Translations under genes and position numbers: made by a program | Notes under the pieces: generated by a model | What the model saw: only the letters and a program-made list of their open reading frames with translations | What the model was told of the DNA's origin: nothing | Database searches by the model: none | Assembly (NCBI GenBank): GCA_021795275.1 | Contig: JAJYPO010000023.1 | Coordinates: 1-18,045 of the forward strand | Reading direction: 5' to 3' | DNA length: 18,045 bases | From: Nitrospirota bacterium | GTDB taxonomy: Bacteria; Nitrospirota_A; Leptospirillia; Leptospirillales; Leptospirillaceae | Shown: positions 7,912 through 14,452 of the stretch, in pieces | Position numbering within the stretch: position 1 is the stretch's first letter | Layout of the letters: each line of letters starts with the position of its first letter

Positions 7912-7959
7912 TGGTGCGCCCGGGGCGAATGGACGCCCAACCCCCAGCTTAGAAGGCTG
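7912..7959 (-). repeat. Partial tRNA-Arg copy, probable attachment-site repeat (att)
   Basis: These 48 bases match 14312-14360, the 3' part of the intact tRNA-Arg (CCA, acceptor strand, T arm, variable loop and most of the anticodon arm). There is one base missing and two substitutions. The first 19 bases are identical. Orientation is the same as the intact gene, so the two form a direct repeat 6.4 kb apart, the standard result of integration into a tRNA 3' end. Homology ends where the D arm should begin, so this copy cannot make a tRNA. Confidence 0.8.
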
Positions 7960-8059
7960 ACGGTAGAGGGAGGGAATCATCAGGGGAAATGAGCTATAGG
8001 CTGAAAATAGGCCGTGTCGTAGTTCCGGAAATTCCCCTTTTCCCTGTCCTGATTTTGGA

Positions 8060-8310
8060 TCCACGACACAATGACGGCACAAGGTAGAAAGGTGGAGAGG
8101 ATATAGCGGATGGCCGATCTTCACAAGTGATCGTTTCTCATTCAGGAGAGCAGGCACTTTTTAAGCCAGTCCACGTCGACCTTGAGCTGGCCGATCTCCT
8201 GATAGAGTCGCGACCGGAGCTCTTCTTCGGCCCGAGCTTTCCTGGCTGGAGAGAGGGAAAACAGCGCAGCCATTCCGTCGGTCGCCTGTTTCTTCCAGCG
8301 GAGATCTGAT
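8060..8310 (-). pseudogene. IS3-family transposase remnant (OrfA end and OrfB start)
   Basis: Reading the minus strand, one frame gives LRWKKQATDG followed by EELRSRLYQEIGQLKVDVDW and LKK, then a TGA at 8144-8142. This is the C-terminal region of IS3-family OrfA, including the leucine-zipper-like segment. In the next frame, LLNEKRSLVKIGHPL followed by STLCRHC matches the first residues of OrfB, where the family normally reads RR-L---HP---I-RQC-L. Only short ends of both genes are left. The integrase (DDE) core is absent, so it cannot transpose. Its upstream junction is with a truncated ssb-like gene. Confidence 0.65.
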
Positions 8311-8313
8311 TGG

Positions 8314-8388
8314 AATGGACTCCATGACCGGAATTTCCGGGGTCGTCGTCAGGTTCCCGACGAGGACCCTGCGATTGAAGTTTGGCAA
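8314..8388 (-). pseudogene. ssb: Truncated single-stranded DNA-binding protein start
   Basis: A TTG start at 8388 preceded by AAAGGAG at ideal spacing encodes MPNFNRRVLVGNLTTTPEI. This matches the conserved SSB opening (NFN-V-LVGNLT-DPE). After about 22 residues the frame runs into the IS3-family remnant and loses similarity, so only the first strand of the OB fold is present. It follows the zinc-ribbon gene by 13 bases, suggesting the two were once in one operon of a mobile element. The identification is by recall from a short stretch. Confidence 0.5.
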
Positions 8389-8401
8389 GGCTTTTCTCCT
8401 T

Positions 8402-8572
8402 TCAGTAGTCGAGGTGAGGGGACACGATGTCCCGATGACACCTGGCGCAGATGTACACGCCAGGATGATCGACGGTCAGCCAGCCGCACCGTCCGCAAAT
8501 TTCGCATTCGACTGGATCGAGCCGCTTCTTTTCTGCTTCATTCCGGGCTTCGCCGAAAGACTTGACCTTCAT
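8402..8572 (-). CDS. Small zinc-ribbon-like protein (56 residues)
   Basis: The ATG at 8572 has GGGAGG nine bases upstream and opens a 56-residue frame ending in TGA. A charged helical start (MKVKSFGEARNEAEKKRLD) is followed by CEICGRCGW and VYICARCHRDI. The five cysteines form two CxxC-type knuckles about 20 residues apart, typical of a zinc ribbon. Small proteins of this kind are common in plasmids and integrative elements, but no function can be assigned. It lies just ahead of the truncated ssb start on the same strand. Good ribosome-binding site and coherent motif support it as real. Confidence 0.6.
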   Translation of the reverse strand: MKVKSFGEARNEAEKKRLDPVECEICGRCGWLTVDHPGVYICARCHRDIVSPHLDY

Positions 8573-8687
8573 TTCCCAATCCTCCCGTTTGTTTTTCCCT
8601 TAATCTCCTCGCCTGGGGCTTCTCCCTCAGGTCAGGGGTTGCCGATTTTCGCGCCTTCCCTCCCCCAGCACTTTACTGAGGGCCGCC

Positions 8688-8937
8688 TCATCCTGGATCA
8701 CAGACCTCCGGAGGAATCCCTTTCAGGATCTTTCCGGACCGGATGTCGGCCCGGACCCCTTTTGCCAGAATGAGGGCCGCAATCCCTAACGCCAGATTCT
8801 CGATCCCCGCCTAGAAGTCGTCCGGGTGCCGACTGAAGATTCGTAGGATCGCCAACCCTGCCACCGTTGTGTTGCGCGCCAGGGTGACGTGCAACAGGAG
8901 ATGGCTCTCGATGGCCAGAAGAGGGCTGGCTGGCCCC
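8688..8937 (-). pseudogene. Unidentified gene remnant with an in-frame stop
   Basis: Directly after the PelC-like gene, one minus-strand frame reads LLAIESHLLLHVTLARN, then TTVAGLAILRIFSRHPDDF, then a TAG at 8813-8811. It continues AGIENLALGIAALILAKG, VRADIRSGKILKGIPPEV and ends in TGA at 8690-8688. Both halves look protein-like and join smoothly, so the TAG may be a mutation in a former gene of about 80 or more residues. No start codon with a ribosome-binding site is evident for either half. I do not recognise the family. Confidence 0.3.
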
Positions 8938-9507
8938 CTATCCACTTTTCTGCATCATCTGTTCGACAGCTTGGTCCACCAGGCTCCTTCCGAAGGAAGA
9001 CAACGTATCCCTGCAGACCCAGAAACAGGAGTCCACCTGACTGACGGCCCCGGCCCAAAGGGTTCTTCCTGTCAGGGTCGACACCATCTTCCAGGTGAAG
9101 CCGACGACCGGTTCGGTCGAGAGTCCGCGCCGGTATTCGTATTCCGTGACGACCCCGAAAAGAACGGCATCGATCTTTTCTCGAGAGAGCTCCTCGAGGA
9201 GAGGCGGGGGCAGCGCGCCGCTCTGGGAGACGTCGGAAATGTCTTTCATGGTCCGAGGGCTGGCGGAGACCAGAGCCATGGCCCGATGGAGTCCCAGGGA
9301 AGAGATGAAAAGGGAGGAGATTGTCCGTCCCGCTTCCGGGGTTTGGCTGAGATTCTGGAAAGGAAGAACGAGAACGCTTTTTCCTAAAAGGAATTCGGCG
9401 GGCGGTGGAAGGCTTCCGCCACACCCTCCAGTCAAAAGGAGGATTGCGAAAAGGAGTGTATTCAGAATCAGGAAAAATCCGAATTTCGGAAACGGGCGTT
9501 GCATCAT
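8938..9507 (-). CDS. PelC-like outer-membrane lipoprotein
   Basis: A 189-residue exported protein. The ATG at 9507 (with a second ATG next to it) is chosen because AAAGGAT precedes it and because it begins a lipoprotein signal: a hydrophobic run at about 9-26 and lipobox LTGGC with Cys29. The mature part has LVLPFQNLSQTPEAG, DAVLFGVVTEYEYRRGL and TGRTLWAGAVSQ. This is the layout of PelC/GNA1162-like lipoproteins, in which a VLPF-N strand is followed by a G-V-EY-Y strand and a TG--LW strand. PelC forms a ring in the outer membrane for Pel polysaccharide export; a like role here is inference. It follows the TPR/beta-barrel gene by 13 bases on the same strand. Confidence 0.6.
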   Translation of the reverse strand: MMQRPFPKFGFFLILNTLLFAILLLTGGCGGSLPPPAEFLLGKSVLVLPFQNLSQTPEAGRTISSLFISSLGLHRAMALVSASPRTMKDISDVSQSGALPPPLLEELSREKIDAVLFGVVTEYEYRRGLSTEPVVGFTWKMVSTLTGRTLWAGAVSQVDSCFWVCRDTLSSFGRSLVDQAVEQMMQKSG

Positions 9508-9520
9508 CCATAATCCTTTC

Positions 9521-11005
9521 TCAGAAATAGATGTTGAGGCCCAGGGTGAACTCTTCCGAAGGGCCGGAATAGAGGGTGGACTCTCCGAAATAGAGCCCGC
9601 TCGCGAAAAAGGACCAGCGCGGAGAGACGGGATACCGGAATCCCAGGACTCCATCGTAGGAGACCACATGATTGTAGAAGTCGTTGAATCCTCCGATCTG
9701 TCCATTCAAGGAAAGACCGTTGTCGTAGGTCTTGGCGGCGTTCAGGGCGACCATGACATATTGCTGACGCATGATTTCGGGGACAAGAGCGGCGACGGAC
9801 GGTTTGGCATCAATCGTCCAGTCGTCGTATCCCGCCATCAGGTCAAGAGACGGATCCTGAGTCAACTGGAAGTCCATGTACCCGAAGGTATTGTGGAAAA
9901 ACCCGTAGGGTGTGGCTCCGTTCTCGAGCGAGAGGTCGTAGAGCCAGCCGTTGAGCCCCGCGGAAATGCGTTTAGTGATCTGGAGAACCGCCGACAGGCT
10001 CCCTCCGCTCTCCAGTCCTCCCAGCTGGATCGACTGGCCGAAATCCCCCCAGATCATGTTGTCCATTCCCTGGAGATCGACTGTCAGGCTTTGGGATTCG
10101 AAGAGGACGTGTCCGTAGAATCCTCCCCGGTTCAAGGAGCTGTCTCCGCCTTCGAAGAGAAGGGCCAAGTGGCGTCCCAATCGCGTATCGAAGCCTCCAT
10201 AGGTCCAGTTGGCGGATCCGGCGGGTCTTCCGGATGAGAGTCCTTCGTATTCGGTGGATCCGGCGAGGAATTGGAGATTATCGGCCATGGGAGTTTTGAT
10301 CTGGGCGTCTCCGGCAAAGGCCGCGCCGCCTTGGTAGCCAATCCCCAGGACCGACAATCCTGCCTCCCAGCTGGGCAGGATTGCCGGCAGGAGAGGCTCG
10401 GGGGCAAAGGGTGCCTGGATCTCGCCCAACGAAAAGAGATGCTGGTCCATGGGAACCTGATTCGGAAGACGATTTTCGGAATAGGAATAAGTGGACAGAA
10501 GATCCCGTCTCACCAGAGCGTTTCCGGGATGTTTTTTTGCGATAGACTTCAGAATGCGTCGGGCCTTCCTCCTGTGCCCTTCATCGATCAGGATCTCGGC
10601 CATCAGAATGTTCAGGTCGAGGCTTTCGGGATCGATCTTAAGTCCCTGTTCCAGGGTAATCTGTCCTTGTTTTAAGAAATTGGATTTTTTCTCGATGTAG
10701 GCCTTGAGATAGATTCCGGTCAGGTCCCGGGGATGCCGATCCACGTAAGCTCTGGCGAGTCGGTAGGCCATTGGAAGGCGATGATCGCGCACCAACCGGA
10801 TGATTTCGTTCACTTCCCTTTTCTCGGCCATTGTATGGGAGAGGCTTTTCCCGATATCCGAAGGTCCGACCGAGGAATCCGGACTGCTGCCCTCTGCATG
10901 CGCCAAGGGAATGTCCGGGCACAGACAAAAGAGTGCGAGAGTTGTCCAAAGAATCGTGGACCAAAGCGAAGGGTGCGCAGGATATTCATGTGTTTTTCCT
11001 TTCAT
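9521..11005 (-). CDS. Exported TPR plus beta-barrel protein, PelB-like in architecture
   Basis: A 494-residue protein with a signal peptide (hydrophobic run about 14-31, likely cut after AHA at 35-37). An alpha-helical, TPR-like region follows at about 60-175, with YRLARAYVDRHPRDLTGIYL, LEQGLKIDPESLDLNILMAE and KARRILKSIAKKHPGNALV. From about 212 to the end are alternating amphipathic strands rich in Gly and aromatics, finishing in NIYF with a terminal Phe, as in outer-membrane barrels. TPR followed by a C-terminal barrel is the layout of PelB, PgaA and BcsC exopolysaccharide exporters, but those are much longer (PelB about 1200). I do not recognise the exact family. It precedes the PelC-like lipoprotein, which supports the export idea. 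Confidence 0.65.
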   Translation of the reverse strand: MKGKTHEYPAHPSLWSTILWTTLALFCLCPDIPLAHAEGSSPDSSVGPSDIGKSLSHTMAEKREVNEIIRLVRDHRLPMAYRLARAYVDRHPRDLTGIYLKAYIEKKSNFLKQGQITLEQGLKIDPESLDLNILMAEILIDEGHRRKARRILKSIAKKHPGNALVRRDLLSTYSYSENRLPNQVPMDQHLFSLGEIQAPFAPEPLLPAILPSWEAGLSVLGIGYQGGAAFAGDAQIKTPMADNLQFLAGSTEYEGLSSGRPAGSANWTYGGFDTRLGRHLALLFEGGDSSLNRGGFYGHVLFESQSLTVDLQGMDNMIWGDFGQSIQLGGLESGGSLSAVLQITKRISAGLNGWLYDLSLENGATPYGFFHNTFGYMDFQLTQDPSLDLMAGYDDWTIDAKPSVAALVPEIMRQQYVMVALNAAKTYDNGLSLNGQIGGFNDFYNHVVSYDGVLGFRYPVSPRWSFFASGLYFGESTLYSGPSEEFTLGLNIYF

Positions 11006-11175
11006 GGAGTCGTCTCTTCCGGGGTCGCCGGCCCAAAAATGGTGGAACGGGAAATCTGATCCTGTCCGTGTCCAGAAAAAGAGTTCCGGCGTTTATTCAC
11101 GGAATCCTTGGAAAGTTCGGATAATCCCACTGGAACATGGAGTCATGGAATGATCTCTCCTTGAGTATCGGAAAT
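11006..11175. other. Intergenic gap upstream of the TPR/beta-barrel gene
   Basis: GGAAGAG lies about nine bases before the ATG at 11005. No convincing -35/-10 pair was found on the minus strand. Nothing else is recognised. Confidence 0.4.
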
Positions 11176-11200
11176 GGGGAGGGAGCCAGGCTCCCTCCCC
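11176..11200 (-). terminator. Strong GC hairpin after the Ser/Thr-repeat gene
   Basis: GGGGAGGGAGCC and GGCTCCCTCCCC are perfect inverted repeats of 12 bases around a single A. The folded stem is about 10 bp, starting 13 bases after the stop codon at 11213. On the minus strand it is followed only by ATTTCC, a weak U tract, so termination may be partial. Confidence 0.6.
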
Positions 11201-11212
11201 TGGGCGGGAGGA

Positions 11213-12343
11213 TTACTTCTTGTCCACGTTTTGATGGACGATGGGATGGGTGCCTGAACTTCCATGAGCATGAGAGGAAGAGGCGGCGGGGGTATTTCGG
11301 CTCGTTTCATCCAGGCGAAGGTCCGCCCGGGCGAGCCTGAGAGACTTGACCGCGCTGGAGAGCTTTGTTCTCAGGCTCTTGATGGCGGATTTTTCCGAGG
11401 AAATCTTTGACGAGGACATGTCGTCGCTGTCCTTCATCGCCGTGAGATCTCCCGAGAGAGCCTTCCGGTCCTTGGCCACTTCGGCGACGAGCATCTTGAT
11501 GGCCTTCTTGTCCGAGGCGAGATCGCCGGGCGCATTCTTGTCCGTCGAGGGGGCCTTGACCAAATCGGCCTTCAGCTCAACCCGGTAGGCACGGAGCATG
11601 TCGCGGTACTTGTCCTCGAGAATGAGGGCTTTTTGGAGCGCCAGCCTCTCCCTGAGAAGCGTGATGCGAGCATGGGACTCGATTTTCCGCTCTGCCGCCA
11701 GATCCTTCTCGTCGGACGCCAGGTCCGTGGTGGAGGCTGTGGCCGTGGTGCTTGTCCCAGTTGTCGTGGAGGGAGCCGATGAAGAGGAGGAACTTCCGCT
11801 CCCCGTCTTGGCGACTGTGGTCGGTGTCCCTGCCGTTGAGGATGGGGATGAAGTTGAGGAACTCCCACTCCCCGTCTTGGCGACTCTGGTCGATGTCCCT
11901 GTCGTTGAGGATGGGGATGAAGTTGAGGAGCTCCCACTCCCCGTCTTGGCGGTCGTGGTGGACGTCCCGGAGGTGGTCGGCGAGGTCGTTGAAGAGGAGG
12001 AAGAAGAAGCGGGACTATCCGACTTTATGTCCGAGACGTTTTTCGAGATGTCGGACGCAATGACCTTTTGATTGGCGACCTCCTTCGCAATCTGGGATTT
12101 GAGCGACGCGACGAGCGTCTTCTCGCCTTTCAGTTTCGCGAGGATGGCGCTGATGGCTTTCTTGTCGGCGGCGACATCCGGCGAGGGAGAGGTGGACGTC
12201 GAAACGGATCCGCTTCCCGAGGTGGACACGGTCGGAGACGAGGTCGCCGCCATCGCCGCTCCGGAGCCCATGAGCCCGCAGAGGGCCGAGACCGTTCCGG
12301 CGACAGTGATCGAAAGGAATGGATTCATTGTTCTTGTCTTCAT
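11213..12343 (-). CDS. Secreted Ser/Thr-rich repeat and coiled-coil protein
   Basis: A 376-residue protein of unknown function. It has a signal peptide (MKTRTMNPFLSITVAGTVSA..., likely cut after AMA at about 32). Next is a Ser/Thr linker, a short charged helix (about 56-105), and a low-complexity part (about 110-205) with three near-identical units built on AKTGSGSSSTSSPSST. Last is a long, highly charged helical domain (about 207-347) with repeated DLASDEKDL/DLASDKKAIK phrases, and a His-containing tail ending HQNVDKK. AAGGAGG lies six bases before the ATG. It looks like an extracellular or periplasmic spacer or fibrous protein, possibly glycosylated. It has its own promoter and a downstream hairpin, and is on the same strand as the PelB/PelC-like pair. 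Confidence 0.65.
   Translation of the reverse strand: MKTRTMNPFLSITVAGTVSALCGLMGSGAAMAATSSPTVSTSGSGSVSTSTSPSPDVAADKKAISAILAKLKGEKTLVASLKSQIAKEVANQKVIASDISKNVSDIKSDSPASSSSSSTTSPTTSGTSTTTAKTGSGSSSTSSPSSTTGTSTRVAKTGSGSSSTSSPSSTAGTPTTVAKTGSGSSSSSSAPSTTTGTSTTATASTTDLASDEKDLAAERKIESHARITLLRERLALQKALILEDKYRDMLRAYRVELKADLVKAPSTDKNAPGDLASDKKAIKMLVAEVAKDRKALSGDLTAMKDSDDMSSSKISSEKSAIKSLRTKLSSAVKSLRLARADLRLDETSRNTPAASSSHAHGSSGTHPIVHQNVDKK
11760..11968 (-). repeat. Three tandem repeats of about 69 bp inside the Ser/Thr-rich gene
   Basis: Units of 23, 23 and 24 codons start near residues 126, 149 and 172. Each contains AKTGSGSSS followed by a Ser/Thr/Pro stretch. The DNA of the first two units is almost identical, which shows recent expansion and predicts length variation between strains. 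Confidence 0.8.
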
Positions 12344-12373
12344 CGTTGCCTCCTTGGCAGTAAAAATATTGTG

Positions 12374-12393
12374 GATGGGCCATGATGGGCCAT
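12374..12393. repeat. Perfect 10-bp tandem direct repeat in a leader
   Basis: GATGGGCCAT occurs twice in a row, about 30 bases before the ATG at 12343 and just upstream of its ribosome-binding site. One helical turn between copies would suit a protein-binding site; chance is possible. Confidence 0.35.
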
Positions 12394-12562
12394 GCCGAAG
12401 AACGTCCGTTCGAGACTCCCGATTTCGCCTCCTTGATGAGGCGGTATTGCCGGAGCGTTTTCAGCACGCAGTCAGGATAGCTCATCCCCAATATGATTGA
12501 TGTGACGCCAGGCAAGGAGCTCCGTGATTTTTATATTATTAATCATTGATGCGTATCACAAT

Positions 12563-12592
12563 TTTAAAAATTTTCATAAAAGATGCTGTCAA
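12563..12592 (-). promoter_or_regulatory. Likely promoter of the Ser/Thr-repeat gene
   Basis: A perfect TTGACA (12592-12587, minus strand) is followed 18 bases later by TTTAAA (12568-12563). TAAAAT at 12566-12561, with 20-base spacing, is an alternative. The region is AT-rich, unlike its surroundings. The implied leader is about 200 bases. Confidence 0.5.
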
Positions 12593-12917
12593 TACCTGAT
12601 TTGTTCGTTCCAAAAATTGGGTTCATCGTTAGAATCCTTGAGAAAATGTCTGTTCTTGATTTCCCAAATTTCGATTTGGGACCGGAAGCCATGGTTGAGG
12701 GCAACAGGTCGAATCGGTCCGTCAGGAAGGAATGTCTCTGGGTGCCGAAGTCCGTCCCCTGCATTCTTTCTTTGCGCTGGAGCGAGATCATGCCGTCGAA
12801 GCCCTTTCCCGGAAGGGGCTTGAACTGTTCATCTGAACTTCCTAAGGAAAAAATGGCCAAAGAAGGCGGCAGATCTGGCGATTCTGCCTTTTTTTGTCTT
12901 GCAGTGTCAGACTACAT
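12593..12917. other. Gap without a recognisable gene
   Basis: Neither strand gives a protein I recognise; open frames here lack ribosome-binding sites and family motifs. One perfect hairpin, CCCAAAT-TTCG-ATTTGGG (12663-12680), has the stable UUCG loop on the plus strand but no T-run. The stretch probably holds eroded flanks of the IS1634-family remnant. Confidence 0.4.
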
Positions 12918-13445
12918 TCAGAGATTCGGGCTGACCCCCAGGAGTTCCGGGTCTTTCTGCTGGAGGGGCGTGCTTGCCGTCAGCATGGGGACCCGCGCCG
13001 CCTCGTCCTTTCCCGTCTGCTCCACGATATTGACGAGAGTTCCCAGGTCTTCGAGCAGACCTCCGAAGGTCTGCACCGAAAGAGCCTCTGAGGTCCGGTG
13101 GCTGCCAGCTTTTTTCCGGGTCGCCTCCGAGGGAAAGGCCGGGCTGACGATGTCCTGGCGCTCCTCCTCCGGTCGGTGACGAGCCCCACCCGCACGAGCC
13201 CGAAGCGCTCCCGCAGCTTCCGGATCCGGCTTTGAAGCGTGATGGGATCGGCTGTATTGCCCTCAAAAACCTCGAGGACCACCGGACATCCGTCGGAGGC
13301 GCACAGAAGCCCGTAGACGATCTGTGGAAAGCGCTTCTTGCCGTCTAGGTTGTGGCCGTACCTGGCCAGCACGCAGAGTTCCCCCGTATAGGTGCCCGAT
13401 GAGACGTCGCAGAGCACCAGTGTGCCGTCCTGGAGGTGTTTTTGG
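12918..13445 (-). pseudogene. IS1634-family transposase remnant with internal deletion
   Basis: From about 13440 down, one frame reads GTLVLCDVSSGTYTGELCVL, ARYGHNLDGKKRFPQIVYGL, VFEGNTADPITL and RKLRERFGLVRVGLVTDR, clear for the DDE-type IS1634 family. At about 13168 the frame shifts to IVSPAFPSE, a motif normally about 60 residues further on. It then jumps to SVQTFGGLLEDLGTLVNIVE and TPLQQKDPELLGVSPNL with TGA at 12920-12918, the family's C-terminus. The middle of the gene, the last catalytic acidic residue and the N-terminus are missing, so the element is dead. I did not find paired terminal inverted repeats. Confidence 0.75.
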
Positions 13446-13546
13446 CCTAAGGATTTGTCAGGAAATAAACCTTACTTATTCAAGGATTTATCTGTTCATC
13501 CCGAGAGGCTGAACACTTTGGATCAGTCGATGATCCGATCGGGGGC

Positions 13547-14242
13547 ATGAAGAACTCGGAAAGCGTGATCGCAGATATCAAGGCTCGGTCTAAGGCCCTC
13601 TCCTGGACGCTGGACGAACGGATGCGGCGTCTGTGGACGGCGGCCGAAGCCGAGGCGCTGGGCCACGGGGGAGTGATGGCCGTTTTCAAAGCCGTGGGAA
13701 TCTCACCGGGCGATTTACGTGGGGCTTCGGGAGATCGAAGAGCTGGAGTGTTCAGGGCCGGAGGCGGGCCGGCCCCGGATCCGGCAGCCGGGCGTGGGAC
13801 CTCCGACGATGGTCGAAAAATACCCCGACATATTGGAGGTGGTCGAGTCCCTGGTGGAGCCCGGTGACGCGGGGCGACCCGATGTCGCCGCTCCGCTAGA
13901 CGCAGAAGAATCTCCGATCTTGACGGAGGAGCTTTCCGTCCGGGAATACGTGATCAGCCATGGGTCGGTGGAAAAGCTTTTCGGAACCCTCGGATACAGC
14001 CTGCAGGCGAATGCCAAGGTCAAGGAAGGGATCTCGGCCGACAATCCGGACCGGGATGCCCCGTTCGACTCCATCAACCGTCGGACCGAGACGGCTTTGA
14101 AAGAGAACGTGCCGGTCCTGTCGGTCGACACGAAAAAGAAGGAATGAATCGGGAAGTTCAAGAACCCCGGCCGGAGTCGGGAACCCACGAAAAATCCCGG
14201 GGAGGTGAACGGCCACGACTTCATGGACGAAGAAATTGTTAT
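13547..14242 (+). pseudogene. ISAzo13-family transposase remnant
   Basis: The ATG at 13547 opens MKNSESVIADIKARS, then TLDERMRRLWTAAEAEALGH and GGVMAVFKAVGIS, the ISAzo13 N-terminus. The frame changes near 13711 (IYVGLREIEELE) and again around 13862, where the alternative frame gives PVTRGDPMSPLR then a TAG. The main frame resumes with VEKLFGTLGYSLQAN, DNPDRDAPFDSINRR and VPVLSVDTKKKE. A TGA at 14145-14147 interrupts IGKFKNPGR and VNGHDF, and similarity stops near 14240. At least two frameshifts, two stops and loss of the 3' half make it nonfunctional. It abuts the tRNA-Arg gene by about 70 bases. Confidence 0.75.
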
Positions 14243-14311
14243 GTTTATTATTTAACGAATCCGAACGTCACGGTTACGGCACGACGAGAGGATTAAGAAT
14301 CGCCTTAGCAG

Positions 14312-14388
14312 TGGTGCGCCCGGGGCGAATTGAACGCCCAACCCACAGCTTAGAAGGCTGTTGCTCTATCCGATTGAGCTACGGGCGC
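14312..14388 (-). tRNA. tRNA-Arg, anticodon TCT
   Basis: The minus strand folds as a complete tRNA. The acceptor stem is GCGCCCG with CGGGCGC, the D arm GCTC/GAGC, and the anticodon stem ACAGC/GCTGT with loop CTTCTAA (anticodon TCT, reading AGA/AGG). The variable loop is GGGTT and the T arm GGGCG-TTCAATT-CGCCC. The discriminator is A and CCA is encoded. It is the intact copy of the direct repeat bounding the island; the island lies off its 3' end. Confidence 0.97.
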
Positions 14389-14400
14389 GATAAATCACAA

Positions 14401-14435
14401 AAAACGGTGATTCTCTTTTCAAGAACCACCGTTTT
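14401..14435 (-). terminator. Rho-independent terminator of the glutaredoxin-cbtB unit
   Basis: A perfect 9-bp stem (AAAACGGTG at 14401-14409 with CACCGTTTT at 14427-14435) has a 17-base loop. On the minus strand it is followed by a T-run. It lies 17 bases after the CbtB-like stop and just before the tRNA gene, insulating the two. Confidence 0.8.
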
Positions 14436-14452
14436 CAATTTTTGAATGACGT

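Larger units (their letters stand above)
7960..8400. other. Left island end: eroded sequence with IS and ssb remnants
   Basis: About 100 bases after the att-like repeat (7960-8060) carry nothing I can name. GTGTCGT and ACGACAC form a 7-bp inverted repeat separated by about 40 bases near 8013-8068. The rest is the IS3-family and ssb-like fragments listed separately. Confidence 0.4.

Noticed and set aside
7912..7959. A second functional tRNA gene
   Set aside because: Only the 3' part is present, with a base missing in the T loop and no D arm or 5' acceptor strand.
8786..9511. Long minus-strand frame overlapping the PelC-like gene
   Set aside because: It is a shadow frame: it lacks a start with a ribosome-binding site, is very rich in Arg/Ser/Pro, and the overlapping frame has a lipobox and family-like motifs.
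9095..10237. 380-residue plus-strand open frame antisense to the export pair
   Set aside because: It is the opposite-strand shadow of two genes with signal sequences and coherent domains. Its composition is unlike a real protein and it has no recognisable motif.
11760..11968. CRISPR array
   Set aside because: The repeats are adjacent, without unique spacers, in frame, and lie within a protein-coding gene.
12663..12680. Rho-independent terminator at the UUCG hairpin
   Set aside because: The stem is AT-rich and no T-run follows on either strand; no gene ends there.
12583..13179. 198-residue plus-strand open frame in the island
   Set aside because: It runs opposite the IS1634-family C-terminus, whose motifs are clear on the minus strand, and no family features or ribosome-binding site were seen in it.
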